Positions 7,058 to 14,560 of a stretch of DNA of 21,490 nucleotides are shown in pieces. A program made the position numbers and the translations under genes. Under the pieces are notes generated by a model that worked only from the letters and a program-made list of their open reading frames with translations, made no database searches and had not been told where the DNA came from. Every line of letters begins with the position of its first letter. Position 1 is the stretch's first letter. Origin of the DNA: a virus; the IMG/VR virus record IMGVR_UViG_3300021389_000185, positions 1-21,490 of that record; one strand, written 5' to 3'.

Positions 7058-7304
7058 ATACGGAGCGAGAGCTCTAGACAAGGCCCGAACTGACATTATC
7101 CTAGCAAGGCTCCTTGATCAAGGCGAGACGTCTCACAAAGTACTACGGGAACAGATTATTAGAGACTATTTGCTAGCTTACACATCAAGAACCGTTGATC
7201 ACTCCGACAACGCTAGATGGGGGATGATCGCTCAACTCTGGTCTCTTCATGGCCAAGCTAAGATCTTTAGAGATATTCGAAAGGGGACTTGGATCCTGTG
7301 TTAG
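7044..7304 (+). CDS. Unknown small protein, last gene of the early arm, 86 aa
   Basis: No recognised family. It is predicted largely helical (residues 8-45 and 55-78), fairly basic, with aromatic residues near the end (WGMIAQLWSLHG) and no membrane segment. It could be a small DNA-binding or replication accessory protein, but no motif confirms that. Its ATG lies inside the primase-helicase gene in another frame (14-nt overlap). Its TAG stop interlocks with the TAA stop of the convergent fibre-tip gene in the shared bases TTAG at 7301-7304. Confidence 0.65.
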   Translation: MHPSKYGARALDKARTDIILARLLDQGETSHKVLREQIIRDYLLAYTSRTVDHSDNARWGMIAQLWSLHGQAKIFRDIRKGTWILC

Positions 7305-7879
7305 CCGATCCGAAACGCACTAAACGATGCGTCTTCGACTGTGCAGTTGTCCGTTGAGGTCTCGTTCTGTATCCAAACCTCTAATGTTACCCCAGCAGCA
7401 ACAGAAACATTTCCGCAAATGCATACGTTCCCTACGTCGCCCCCGCTCCCGATCTTATGCGTTGCTCGTGTTGTCAGTTGGATCGCACCGTTACTGGCGA
7501 ACACTGCGAAGGAATACGTTTCATTAGCGCCTCCGCTGATGCTTAGAGAAACGTTGACGTGATAGACGCCAGTAGTACCTACGGTTATGTCCTCAGTAGC
7601 GTTGTCCGCGTTCAGTCCTTGCTCAACGCTAGACGAAGTGGAAAAGGGAATCTGGACCTTGTTAGAGAAGTCTGTTGATGAAGCGGAGATTGTTAGAGCA
7701 GTGGCGTTGCTCTGAATCTTTAGCTCTGCGTATTGTCCTGCGTGGGAGAAAGCACCTTGTCCTACTGCAAGCGCGGTGAATTTACGCTCACTCCCACTTG
7801 CTTCAGATGCCAGATGCCCTTCGAGATAGTCACCACTTGCAATTGAGGTAGATGGGGTAAAGTCGGTAAAGTTTGCCAT
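7301..7879 (-). CDS. Tail tip/receptor-binding protein with C1q-like jelly roll
   Basis: Likely the exposed tip of the tail that contacts the host. Residues 1-65 are a short attachment-type region (FTDFTPSTSIASGDYLEGHLA). Residues ~73-192 fit a C1q/TNF-like jelly-roll: TGVYHVNVSLS at 103-113 and a final SFSAFRIG, in the places where C1q domains carry their conserved G-x-Y and terminal aromatic strand. C153, C155 and C179 could bind metal or pair. It is the last gene of the late arm, 16 nt after the J-like gene, the usual place for a host-range protein. The ATG follows a C/A-rich leader (AATCAACAATCACAACT) without a Shine-Dalgarno. The fold call rests on strand pattern only. Confidence 0.68.
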   Translation of the reverse strand: MANFTDFTPSTSIASGDYLEGHLASEASGSERKFTALAVGQGAFSHAGQYAELKIQSNATALTISASSTDFSNKVQIPFSTSSSVEQGLNADNATEDITVGTTGVYHVNVSLSISGGANETYSFAVFASNGAIQLTTRATHKIGSGGDVGNVCICGNVSVAAGVTLEVWIQNETSTDNCTVEDASFSAFRIG

Positions 7880-7895
7880 AGTTGTGATTGTTGAT

Positions 7896-9884
7896 TTATT
7901 CGATTTCTGTCAGGGTTACCCCTGCAATAGTTGTTAGGGTTGTTCCTGCGATAGTCGTTAAGTCCTCTCCCAGAGGATCGGGTGCATATAGCCATTCACT
8001 CTTTGAGTCGTTTGAATAAATGGATCGGATACGTCTAGTGATAACCTCATAAGAAACATAAGTGTAACTCCCAGGCCATTCATAGATAAACTTAACTGTC
8101 TTGTTTACTGCGGCTCCTAGGACGATGTCAGCGCTCCCGTCGATAGGATCTGGTCTAAGTCCTCCCGCCCCTGGATTAATGCCAACCACGTTAGTTTTCT
8201 CTCTCGTGACCACTTCGTATGGAGCACCGCCGCCAGGGTCAATGGTAAACTCTATCACGATCTCATAAAGAGTCCGATCTAGAGCGGCTCCCCCTGGTAC
8301 GAAGTCAGGGTTTGTCCAATCCATTTCAACGTCGATTCTAATCGCAGAAGATGTCAGGATGAACACGCTATCCACCATAGTTAGCCCTGTCGGGCCTTGT
8401 GCATAGATTCCGCCTAGGTTAGTAGAGCCTTCGGGAAGATCTTGCTCTTCTGTCGCCGGATCCCAGTTCCATGCGGTTGAATCGTAGGACTGGAGCCCTA
8501 ACGTGGTCTCAACTCGAAGCTGGCCTTGGGAATCACTTTCAACAGTGAAACTAGTATCGACCACTTCCATAGCAATTGATTTGCCGAGTCTCGTTGACTC
8601 AAAAGTGACCACGTCCCCAGGTATTGAGCGCAAAGATGTCGGAAGCATAGAGACCTTAACACTTTCCTGAGCCCTAGCCCTATACAAGAATACCTTACTG
8701 ATCCTCTGAGCAGCACTTAGGCTTGATGTAAATGGTAGTTCCAAATCTAGATAGTCTTGATGATAAAGTACACCTGGGACGTCTAGAGTCGGAAACTCGG
8801 TTTCTTGCCAGTTCCGGTCTGGATCTACGTAAGTTCCCTTGATGCCCTTTGGCAATTCTCTAGTTGATCTGTTATAGTCAAACCGATAGGTGGAAAGCAT
8901 CTTATCTTCACTGATCACTGCAAGACCATCTTCTACGGGCTTCGCCACAATCGACCACTTACCCCCGACGTAGCGTATTGCTCCTGCAAAACTGTTTGCA
9001 AGTTGCTCTAGCACTTCCTCATGAGGCTGGTCTGCCATTATAATGCCGTTACATGTGTAACGTTTCTCAAGGTCGCCCGACTTAGTGGCAACCAGTTCGT
9101 TGCAATAGTTGATCGCGTCTGAGCAATCTGCGAAACGTTTCGAACTGTAGGCGTTTATACCCATAAACGCCAGCATGTAAGTCCGAGCGCATTCTACTGG
9201 GTTGTTAGAATAGCCTTGGCCAAACCCGCCCGGGTCAGAGGAATTTCCGGTTAGAATGCCATTCCACCCTTTAATCACAGCGGAGAATTCCGGCTGATCT
9301 CCTGCAAACTTCCTAGACCATTTCCGAAGCACGACGTAGAGCCCCGCGATAAGCGCAAACTCGTCGGTTGCCTCGATGGGCCCTGAGTCCGCCGGGCCGA
9401 TACCTTCTGCAACCATCTTGTCATACACGGCAGGCGCTCCGGAACCGTCTATTTTGTGACACGTCACGACGTTAGCATACTTACCAGTCGCGTTACCGTT
9501 GGAATCAAGAGATAGCGGTTCGTCATTGATGTACACTTGATCAATGGACTCTACCGGGTGACTAGCAAGTGCAATGAACAAATGAACTTCATTCTGAGGC
9601 TCAGAATGCGCGAATAGTATAGGGCCACCTACTCTCGTCTCCCCGAAGACAATACGCATGTAAGGTACTGGGTCTCTAAAGTTGAGGAAGCTAGACCTGC
9701 GCTCCTCTCTTAATTGACGTTTCCTTGCCTTCTTGCTCGCCTTGTAGTTGTTGTATCCAGAGAATGCTGTGTAGGAGACTGAAGCAACTGTTAGCGCTGC
9801 CTTGACTACAACACCCGTTGTAATGGCCGCAGCCGTCGAACCGCTGCCCAGGAACGCAATTGCGCCTAATGCTATTTCTCCCAT
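7896..9884 (-). CDS. Tail tip/central fibre protein (lambda gpJ-like)
   Basis: Forms the hub at the distal end of the tail and connects tail tube to receptor-binding parts. The N-terminus (about 4-44) is an Ala/Gly/Val-rich hydrophobic stretch followed by a basic segment (KASKKARKRQLREERR), as in many J/TipJ proteins. Next comes a beta-rich core with RDPVPYMRIVFGETRVGGP (69-87), HLFIALASHPVESIDQVYIND and a long hub domain. Residues ~480-620 look fibronectin-like. At 662 aa it is much shorter than lambda gpJ (over 1100 aa), so receptor binding is probably handed to the next gene. The last residues are an octapeptide repeat, TTIAGTTL TTIAGVTL (643-658). The 5' end overlaps the NlpC/P60-like gene by 13 nt. 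Confidence 0.83.
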   Translation of the reverse strand: MGEIALGAIAFLGSGSTAAAITTGVVVKAALTVASVSYTAFSGYNNYKASKKARKRQLREERRSSFLNFRDPVPYMRIVFGETRVGGPILFAHSEPQNEVHLFIALASHPVESIDQVYINDEPLSLDSNGNATGKYANVVTCHKIDGSGAPAVYDKMVAEGIGPADSGPIEATDEFALIAGLYVVLRKWSRKFAGDQPEFSAVIKGWNGILTGNSSDPGGFGQGYSNNPVECARTYMLAFMGINAYSSKRFADCSDAINYCNELVATKSGDLEKRYTCNGIIMADQPHEEVLEQLANSFAGAIRYVGGKWSIVAKPVEDGLAVISEDKMLSTYRFDYNRSTRELPKGIKGTYVDPDRNWQETEFPTLDVPGVLYHQDYLDLELPFTSSLSAAQRISKVFLYRARAQESVKVSMLPTSLRSIPGDVVTFESTRLGKSIAMEVVDTSFTVESDSQGQLRVETTLGLQSYDSTAWNWDPATEEQDLPEGSTNLGGIYAQGPTGLTMVDSVFILTSSAIRIDVEMDWTNPDFVPGGAALDRTLYEIVIEFTIDPGGGAPYEVVTREKTNVVGINPGAGGLRPDPIDGSADIVLGAAVNKTVKFIYEWPGSYTYVSYEVITRRIRSIYSNDSKSEWLYAPDPLGEDLTTIAGTTLTTIAGVTLTEIE
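7911..7958 (-). repeat. 24-bp tandem duplication at the end of the gpJ-like gene
   Basis: Encodes TTIAGTTL then TTIAGVTL. The two 24-bp units differ at several positions, so the duplication is older than that in the methyltransferase. Similar short repeats at phage protein ends probably form small beta structures. Confidence 0.7.
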
Positions 9885-10267
9885 CGATAGAACCCTTTCG
9901 CGTAGTCGTTAGGAATTGTTATGAAGCCCCCTTTTAAGGTGTTTTCTAAGATCGTAGTCACTGCTAGAGCGTCACCAACTTTGGAAACAAGTCCTACCAT
10001 GTCCCCCCGAATGATCGCAACGTCTCCCTCTCTCGGCGTCTCGTGGTGGACAAAGCCAAGCAACTCTAACTCGTGGGACACCCTACGACGTAGAGGACCA
10101 AACTTTCGAAGCCCTTCGTCTTTCTTCCGGTAGTTGCCTCTGAAATGGCTCATGCGGTTTACTCCCGCCAAGTGATCGACCCAACCCGCGATGAATAGTG
10201 CGCAATCCCATTCACCAACGCGGTAGGGCTTCGTTAAGGACTCTTGGAGGTATTGTGTTAGCGTCAT
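9872..10267 (-). CDS. NlpC/P60-like tail protein (DUF6950-like)
   Basis: A probable cysteine peptidase-fold protein of the tail tip, in the place of lambda gpK. Near the N-terminus, PYRVGEWDCALFIAGWV (14-30) carries C22 in the W-D-C context typical of this phage family (PFxWGxxDCxxFxAxW). The GDVAIIRGDMVG stretch (101-112) and a later GLVSKVGDALAV follow the family layout. A clear catalytic His is harder to assign; H74, H94 and H95 are candidates. Lambda gpK-like proteins are thought to cut peptidoglycan peptide bridges during DNA entry; DUF6950 activity itself is not established. It lies directly upstream of the J-like gene, overlapping it by 13 nt, as in the lambda K-I-J order without gpI. 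Confidence 0.7.
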   Translation of the reverse strand: MTLTQYLQESLTKPYRVGEWDCALFIAGWVDHLAGVNRMSHFRGNYRKKDEGLRKFGPLRRRVSHELELLGFVHHETPREGDVAIIRGDMVGLVSKVGDALAVTTILENTLKGGFITIPNDYAKGFYRWEK

Positions 10268-10270
10268 TTA

Positions 10271-10627
10271 CTAGTGCTTCATGTCGACCGGTGCCTTGAT
10301 TCCTGCCACTAGGCTAACTGCCCCCACCCCTGACAATATCTTGATGATTTCGTCTGAATCGATGTTGCTTGCCATGATCCAGAACGGTGCCACTGATAGA
10401 GCAACTACTCTGTTCTCGGAAGAAATCGGTTCACCGCATTTTGCGCAATGCGCCTCCTTCATCCACGGTTCCCAGCACTTTCGAGGGTGCGCGTAGCTCA
10501 TTCTGCCCTTGTCATCTCGCCAGTAGCGGAACGTCTTGCAACCGCAAGGCTTCCCGTGCCAAATCCGAGAACAAGTCAGAGCAGGCAATCCCTGCCTCGC
10601 TTCGCTCGTTGTGATGCCTGTCTTCAT
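10271..10627 (-). CDS. Cys/His-rich putative metal-binding protein with hydrophobic C-terminus
   Basis: Not recognised. It has six Cys (C19, C28, C30, C51, C61, C64) and three nearby His (H24, H47, H60), including a CAKCGEP zinc-knuckle-like turn at 61-67. This is enough for one or two zinc sites. Residues ~94-112 (IIKILSGVGAVSLVAGI) are hydrophobic and could be a membrane helix or buried hairpin. In lambda gpL an Fe-S cluster is carried by tail tip Cys residues, so a metal-bearing tail tip part is conceivable here, but there is no sequence match to gpL. It sits between the L-like and K-like tail genes, 3 nt from the latter. It could also be a moron gene. Confidence 0.6.
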   Translation of the reverse strand: MKTGITTSEARQGLPALTCSRIWHGKPCGCKTFRYWRDDKGRMSYAHPRKCWEPWMKEAHCAKCGEPISSENRVVALSVAPFWIMASNIDSDEIIKILSGVGAVSLVAGIKAPVDMKH

Positions 10628-10652
10628 GCGATTGTTCTAGTATAGCTGTTAG

Positions 10653-11207
10653 TCATAACTGGATCTTTTTTCCTTGTAGGTTAGGTAGAAAACGCATGGA
10701 AGTGTCATTGGGAAAGCCACCCGCCAAGCTATCTGCGACTGAATATGTTGCCCCCCATGCTTGTTTAAGTTTCGTCATTTCGTTCACAATAGTAAGTGTT
10801 AGAACTGAGTCTTTTTCTTTAACCTCCACCGAGAGAGTGTCCATCTGACCACGGAAGATTTCTACATCATCAATGATGGCCAGGTCGTCAGGGTCAAGCA
10901 TAATTACGTGGAAGACCGCGTCTCGACCTTCCCAAGAGTCTGTTTCAAGGTTCGGAAGGTCTCCATTCTGGACGTAACCTAACTGACACTTTAGGGAAGA
11001 AATGCGAGTGTCTGAGGTATCTCGGAAAGGTTCTAACGCAAAAGCACCTTCTAGTCCTACGTAGTTATCCCCATCAAAAAACAACGTCCCCAACCCTGAC
11101 CAAGCAAACAAGGGATCATTCTGAAAGTCCAGAGATGCCGTAATGACCGGTACCAAGATTTCCGCATCTAACGCATCTTCAAAAGCTGTGGAGAGTCCTC
11201 TAGGCAT
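10653..11207 (-). CDS. Minor tail/baseplate protein (DUF2163-like)
   Basis: Probably part of the tail tip baseplate, in the place of lambda gpL. The N-terminus MPRGLSTAFEDALDAEILVPVITASLDF and the segment AWSGLGTLFFDGDNYVGLEG (35-54) match the layout of DUF2163-type tail proteins of siphoviruses and gene transfer agents (strand, then W-S-G-x-G, then a D-G turn). Residues ~100-150 (VIMLDPDDLAIIDDVEIFRGQMDTLSVEVKEKDS) continue as a beta-rich domain. The C-terminus is short for the family, which often has an extra domain. It is 3 nt downstream of the preceding minor tail gene. The assignment is from pattern and position. Confidence 0.68.
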   Translation of the reverse strand: MPRGLSTAFEDALDAEILVPVITASLDFQNDPLFAWSGLGTLFFDGDNYVGLEGAFALEPFRDTSDTRISSLKCQLGYVQNGDLPNLETDSWEGRDAVFHVIMLDPDDLAIIDDVEIFRGQMDTLSVEVKEKDSVLTLTIVNEMTKLKQAWGATYSVADSLAGGFPNDTSMRFLPNLQGKKIQL

Positions 11208-11210
11208 TTG

Positions 11211-11852
11211 TCAGACAATCGCCTCTGTTAGAATTACTTGCTCTGCTTGGATAGAAGATGTGAATGGGCGGTAAAGATTAGCAACGTTAGCAGTCCATGC
11301 TGGGGCTCTCGTCAGTCTAAAGACACCGTAGACACTAGCACTGTTTGAAGCGGTTACCGTTGATGAGGAGGCAACAGGCAACCACAGATGAGGCCATATT
11401 TTTAGGTCGTATGATCCAGCGGATATGGACGTGTCTATGCTCTCGGCTACTCTACACATCTGGCCAGTGTTGAATGTCACCCAATCGCCTGCGGCTAGGT
11501 AGGGATTCAACGAAGGACCTGTGAGGATTGGGACGGATCTTGAGTAAATAGGTGATGTAGTCTGAACGGTAGGGTTCTCATTAGTCAGTCCTAGGTTTCT
11601 ACATTGGCTAGGGTCTCGAAGAGAGAATGCATGAAGGTTGCCTTCCACCTGCATGAAGAATCCTTGTAGATCCTGCATTTGTGCGCGGTTCATGGCCTTG
11701 AAGCGTATTGTGCATTTCCACCTCTCCCGGAGCCCCCTCGTTTGCAATGTGGTACCTGTGAAAGGGTTAGGCTGGGAACCGTGGTTGTAGTCCATAGCCC
11801 AATCGATCTGGATTGCTTTGGCTACTGAATCGGGAAAGTCTATGACTGTCAT
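11211..11852 (-). CDS. Minor tail protein following the tape measure (gpM-like position)
   Basis: Likely a distal tail ring protein. Features: WAMDYNHGSQPNPFTGTTLQ (18-37), then RERWKCTIRFKAMNRAQMQDLQGFFMQVEGNLHAFSLRDP (42-81). This strand-strand-helix arrangement, ending in a loop of the form G-x-x-x-x-F-x-x-x-D-P, is common in phage minor tail proteins located just after the tape measure gene. The second half is Ser/Thr-rich beta structure. It overlaps the tape measure stop by 4 nt (ATGA), so translation is coupled. It cannot be equated to lambda gpM by sequence reading alone. Confidence 0.65.
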   Translation of the reverse strand: MTVIDFPDSVAKAIQIDWAMDYNHGSQPNPFTGTTLQTRGLRERWKCTIRFKAMNRAQMQDLQGFFMQVEGNLHAFSLRDPSQCRNLGLTNENPTVQTTSPIYSRSVPILTGPSLNPYLAAGDWVTFNTGQMCRVAESIDTSISAGSYDLKIWPHLWLPVASSSTVTASNSASVYGVFRLTRAPAWTANVANLYRPFTSSIQAEQVILTEAIV

Positions 11853-14176
11853 TGTGCAAACGCTTTAGCGGGTTGTCCTCCATGTGCGATAATCTCCATG
11901 ACGCCCTCGATAGCTGAATTCTTGGTTTGTTGTGCAAAGATCGCCATTTGCTCTTCGTTAGGGTTGCCGTCGTAATGGTTCACTTGGGTAAACGCTAGAC
12001 CTGAGCCCATCCCTGAAGAGTCCTTGAGTGCATCGTTTGGAATGATGTTGCCGCTCCGCCTAGGTGAGAAAAGCTCAGGCCCTCGCTCGCCCACTAGGTA
12101 AGTGCTCCCGCCTGAAACAGGCCCGCCGTCTGCGCGTGCGTCAGTGATACCGAAGAAACTAGCAATGCCTCCGAAGATTGACCCAGTCATCCCCCCACTA
12201 TCCGCAAGGCCCAGAATAGACCTCGTAGCTAGTGCCTTGAGCTGGATCCTGGCAAGTTCCGCAATCGCTTGGTTTGCAAATTTCTTGAAATCCACAGTCC
12301 CGTTCTCGGCAAACTCAGTAACAAAGTTAGTTAGCTTATCAAAAGTGGTGGCACCAAAGCTTGATATTTCTTGCTGATAAACTACTAGAGCCGCACCCAT
12401 GTCGGTTAGCTTCGCTTGGACGATTTCCACGTTCTCGACTGCTTCCTTGGACCCACTGCCTCCTAATAGAGTTGTGTCGATGCTCCTGTCACCCTGCGGG
12501 TTCCCGTTAGGACCTGTCCCTGCGACCCGATCCAGTTCGTCTGCCACCTTCGACACTGCGTCGCGGACTTCAGTGACTGCTTGAGCCTCTGGGAACAGAC
12601 TAGAGAGAGCGTCTGTGACAAACCGCTCGTCAGCGGTTGCCTTCATCATCCTATCGAGCTCATCTTGGTAGGGGTTGGCTTGCCCCCCTGTAAACGCGCT
12701 TTGCTGTATGGTAGCGCTTAACGTGTCCGCAAATGACGTAGGTTGTGCGTCTGTCGGTTGCAGGTTGCCTTTGATTATGTCTCGAGCCCATCCCATCCCC
12801 GGCCCTTTGAAGAACGGAAGCGCTTGGACTAGCGTGTTCATCTCCCCTGCTATCCTATTGGAGAAGGCAGTAAAAGCGACATCAGCCAAATGGATAAACA
12901 CTGCCCTGATAGTCGGGCCTAGCACGTTCCCAAGTGAGGTGAATTTCGCCTGGAGGAAGAGAACGAACCGCTCTGTCCTCTGTTCGCTTGAAGACAAGGC
13001 GGAATTAATCTCGGTTAGAATGCTCTTAACAGCAGGGAGAAGTTTAAGCCCGATCTCAGTGACAACTTCTCCGATGTTATTTTTGAGAATGAGGAACTTA
13101 CTTGCCGCCGTCTCATTAGCGATAGATGCCTCATTGACGCGAGCGTTGTTCTCGGTCCACATGTCTGAGGACTGCCCAAGCTTGTCCCTAACAATGTCCA
13201 TGTTCTGAGCTAACGTCAGAAGAACAGCGGTGTTCTGCGCCCCAGCAATCTTGAATTTCTTCAGAGTCTCCGTTGCTCCCGTCCCCTGTTCCCCCAACCG
13301 ATCTAGGAACGTTAGGAAGGTGTTGAAGGCGTTATCTTTGAAATCTGCGGCTAGCTGCTCTACACTAGTGCCCATCACCCTCGCCATCTGCTCGGCTTCT
13401 TTCCCCCCTGCTTGGATCGCGGAGTTAATGGCAATCATGGCCCGACCTACGCTAGACCCTGCGCTTTCGGAACGCTGACCAAGCTCTTTAAGCGCAGTGG
13501 AGATTCCTAGAACATCCACAGAGGACACCTTGAAAACAGAAGTTGCCTGAGCGACCCTAGTCGACATCTCTAGGATTTCACTTTCACTTGCTTTAGCAGA
13601 GTTACCCAGTCCAACTAGAGCGCTGGTGAAATTGTCGGCAACGCCGACCCCTTCTTGAGTAACCGTTAGAAGTCTAGCAATAGCCTTGGCGCCTTCTTCC
13701 CCCGCCACGTCAGAAGCTTTAGCCATCTCGGCCATGATCTTCGTAAACTTGGCAAGATCTTTAGTCTCGACACCTAGTTGACCCGCCGCTTGGGCTAGTT
13801 CAAGGAGCTCGACCTTTCCGATCGCGAACCGCTTCGTGAAAGCGCTCATGTCCGCCTCGAACTTTGTTAGCTCCTTGCCCGCTAGCCCAGTCGTCTTGAC
13901 AACCCCCACTAAGGCAGTCTCATAGTTAGCAGCTGCTTGGACGATCTTGGTGACGCTAAAAGCACCCGCTAACGCTGCGCCTAGTGCATTGATGGGAGTC
14001 AGTAACGACTTGAACCCTCGCCCAATCTTCTTACTAACGTTTGCTAAAGTCGTCTGCGTCTTCGTCCCCCAACGTTGAACGCTTTTCTGGGCCTTCTTTA
14101 GACTAACGTTAAGGCTTCCAGTGTCTGCCTTGACCTTGATGACCAAGGTTCCTAGTGCTGTAGAACGTTTAGCCAT
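11849..14176 (-). CDS. Tail tape measure protein
   Basis: Sets tail length and is ejected ahead of DNA. N-terminal residues 1-60 hold GTLVIKVKADTGSLNVSLKKAQ, a typical tape measure opening. Residues ~75-380 match the TP901-type core: NYETALVGVVKTTGLAGKEL, the AxxGQLGVETKDLAKF segment and SVGRAMIAINSAI. Residues ~600-690 resemble the lambda-type tape measure C-terminal region (VDFKKFANQAIAELARIQLKAL). The closing ADGGPVSGGSTYLVGERGPE signature is seen in many lambda-like tape measures. At about 0.15 nm per residue, 775 aa would give a tail of roughly 115 nm. Its ATG overlaps the stop of the candidate Rz1 gene (TAATG), so it is translationally tied to the lysis cassette. Confidence 0.93.
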   Translation of the reverse strand: MAKRSTALGTLVIKVKADTGSLNVSLKKAQKSVQRWGTKTQTTLANVSKKIGRGFKSLLTPINALGAALAGAFSVTKIVQAAANYETALVGVVKTTGLAGKELTKFEADMSAFTKRFAIGKVELLELAQAAGQLGVETKDLAKFTKIMAEMAKASDVAGEEGAKAIARLLTVTQEGVGVADNFTSALVGLGNSAKASESEILEMSTRVAQATSVFKVSSVDVLGISTALKELGQRSESAGSSVGRAMIAINSAIQAGGKEAEQMARVMGTSVEQLAADFKDNAFNTFLTFLDRLGEQGTGATETLKKFKIAGAQNTAVLLTLAQNMDIVRDKLGQSSDMWTENNARVNEASIANETAASKFLILKNNIGEVVTEIGLKLLPAVKSILTEINSALSSSEQRTERFVLFLQAKFTSLGNVLGPTIRAVFIHLADVAFTAFSNRIAGEMNTLVQALPFFKGPGMGWARDIIKGNLQPTDAQPTSFADTLSATIQQSAFTGGQANPYQDELDRMMKATADERFVTDALSSLFPEAQAVTEVRDAVSKVADELDRVAGTGPNGNPQGDRSIDTTLLGGSGSKEAVENVEIVQAKLTDMGAALVVYQQEISSFGATTFDKLTNFVTEFAENGTVDFKKFANQAIAELARIQLKALATRSILGLADSGGMTGSIFGGIASFFGITDARADGGPVSGGSTYLVGERGPELFSPRRSGNIIPNDALKDSSGMGSGLAFTQVNHYDGNPNEEQMAIFAQQTKNSAIEGVMEIIAHGGQPAKAFAQ

Positions 14177-14409
14177 TACTTAGACCCTCCCTCATTTGAA
14201 GGTGAGAATTGACCAGGAATCGGTTGAGGTTGTCCAGGTGGATTTGAAAAACGCATGTCCCAAAAGAATCTAATGTAGGTTTCTGTTAGTACCTTCTTTT
14301 GTGCAGCACTCAAACCGTCGAAAGGCGGCATGGCGGATTTTCTCGTAAACGAGCAACTCACGCTGAAGAGCATCAATGTAAGCACGCTGATAGTCGTTAG
14401 GTTCATCAT
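14176..14409 (-). CDS. Candidate outer-membrane spanin lipoprotein (Rz1-like)
   Basis: A probable lipoprotein: an N-terminal hydrophobic stretch (residues 4-17, LTTISVLTLMLFSV) ends at C19 in a relaxed lipobox FSVSC. The mature part is small and ends in a Pro/Gly-rich tail (NPPGQPQPIPGQ). Lambda Rz1 is likewise a small Pro-rich lipoprotein whose gene starts inside Rz in the +1 frame; this gene starts 151 nt into the upstream frame, also +1, and overlaps it by 140 nt. It lies right after the endolysin and that partner. Against: the lipobox lacks the usual Leu at -3, and residues 30-52 are not Pro-rich. The stop overlaps the tape measure ATG. Confidence 0.55.
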   Translation of the reverse strand: MMNLTTISVLTLMLFSVSCSFTRKSAMPPFDGLSAAQKKVLTETYIRFFWDMRFSNPPGQPQPIPGQFSPSNEGGSK

Positions 14410-14560
14410 ATTTTAAGATTGCTTTAACTACTCTCGCTTGTGCTTTTCTCTCTTCGTCTAACGCTACTCTGAGCGCAGATTCTGCGGTTGTTTCCGCTGC
14501 TTTCTTCAGGTAATACGTAATAGCATCTAACAGAAGCCGTATGAGGACCACTATTTTCAT
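14270..14560 (-). CDS. Candidate inner-membrane spanin (Rz-like)
   Basis: A 96-aa protein with a short hydrophobic start (MKIVVLIRLLLDAITYYL) followed by a long charged helix, residues ~20-80, rich in Ala/Glu/Arg/Lys and probably coiled-coil. This matches the Rz plan of membrane anchor plus periplasmic coiled coil. The anchor is imperfect, interrupted by R8 and D12, so it could instead be an amphipathic helix. C85 and C86 (FECCTKEG) are candidates for disulphide links. The gene starts on the endolysin stop (ATGA), and the lipoprotein gene begins inside it. The assignment comes mostly from position and overlap architecture; an unrelated helical protein remains possible. Confidence 0.5.
   Translation of the reverse strand: MKIVVLIRLLLDAITYYLKKAAETTAESALRVALDEERKAQARVVKAILKYDEPNDYQRAYIDALQRELLVYEKIRHAAFRRFECCTKEGTNRNLH

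Noticed and set aside
7289-7313. Short inverted repeat (GGATC...GATCC) at the convergent gene ends as a bidirectional terminator
   Set aside because: Only five to seven pairs, one a wobble, with a large loop and no T-tract on either strand.
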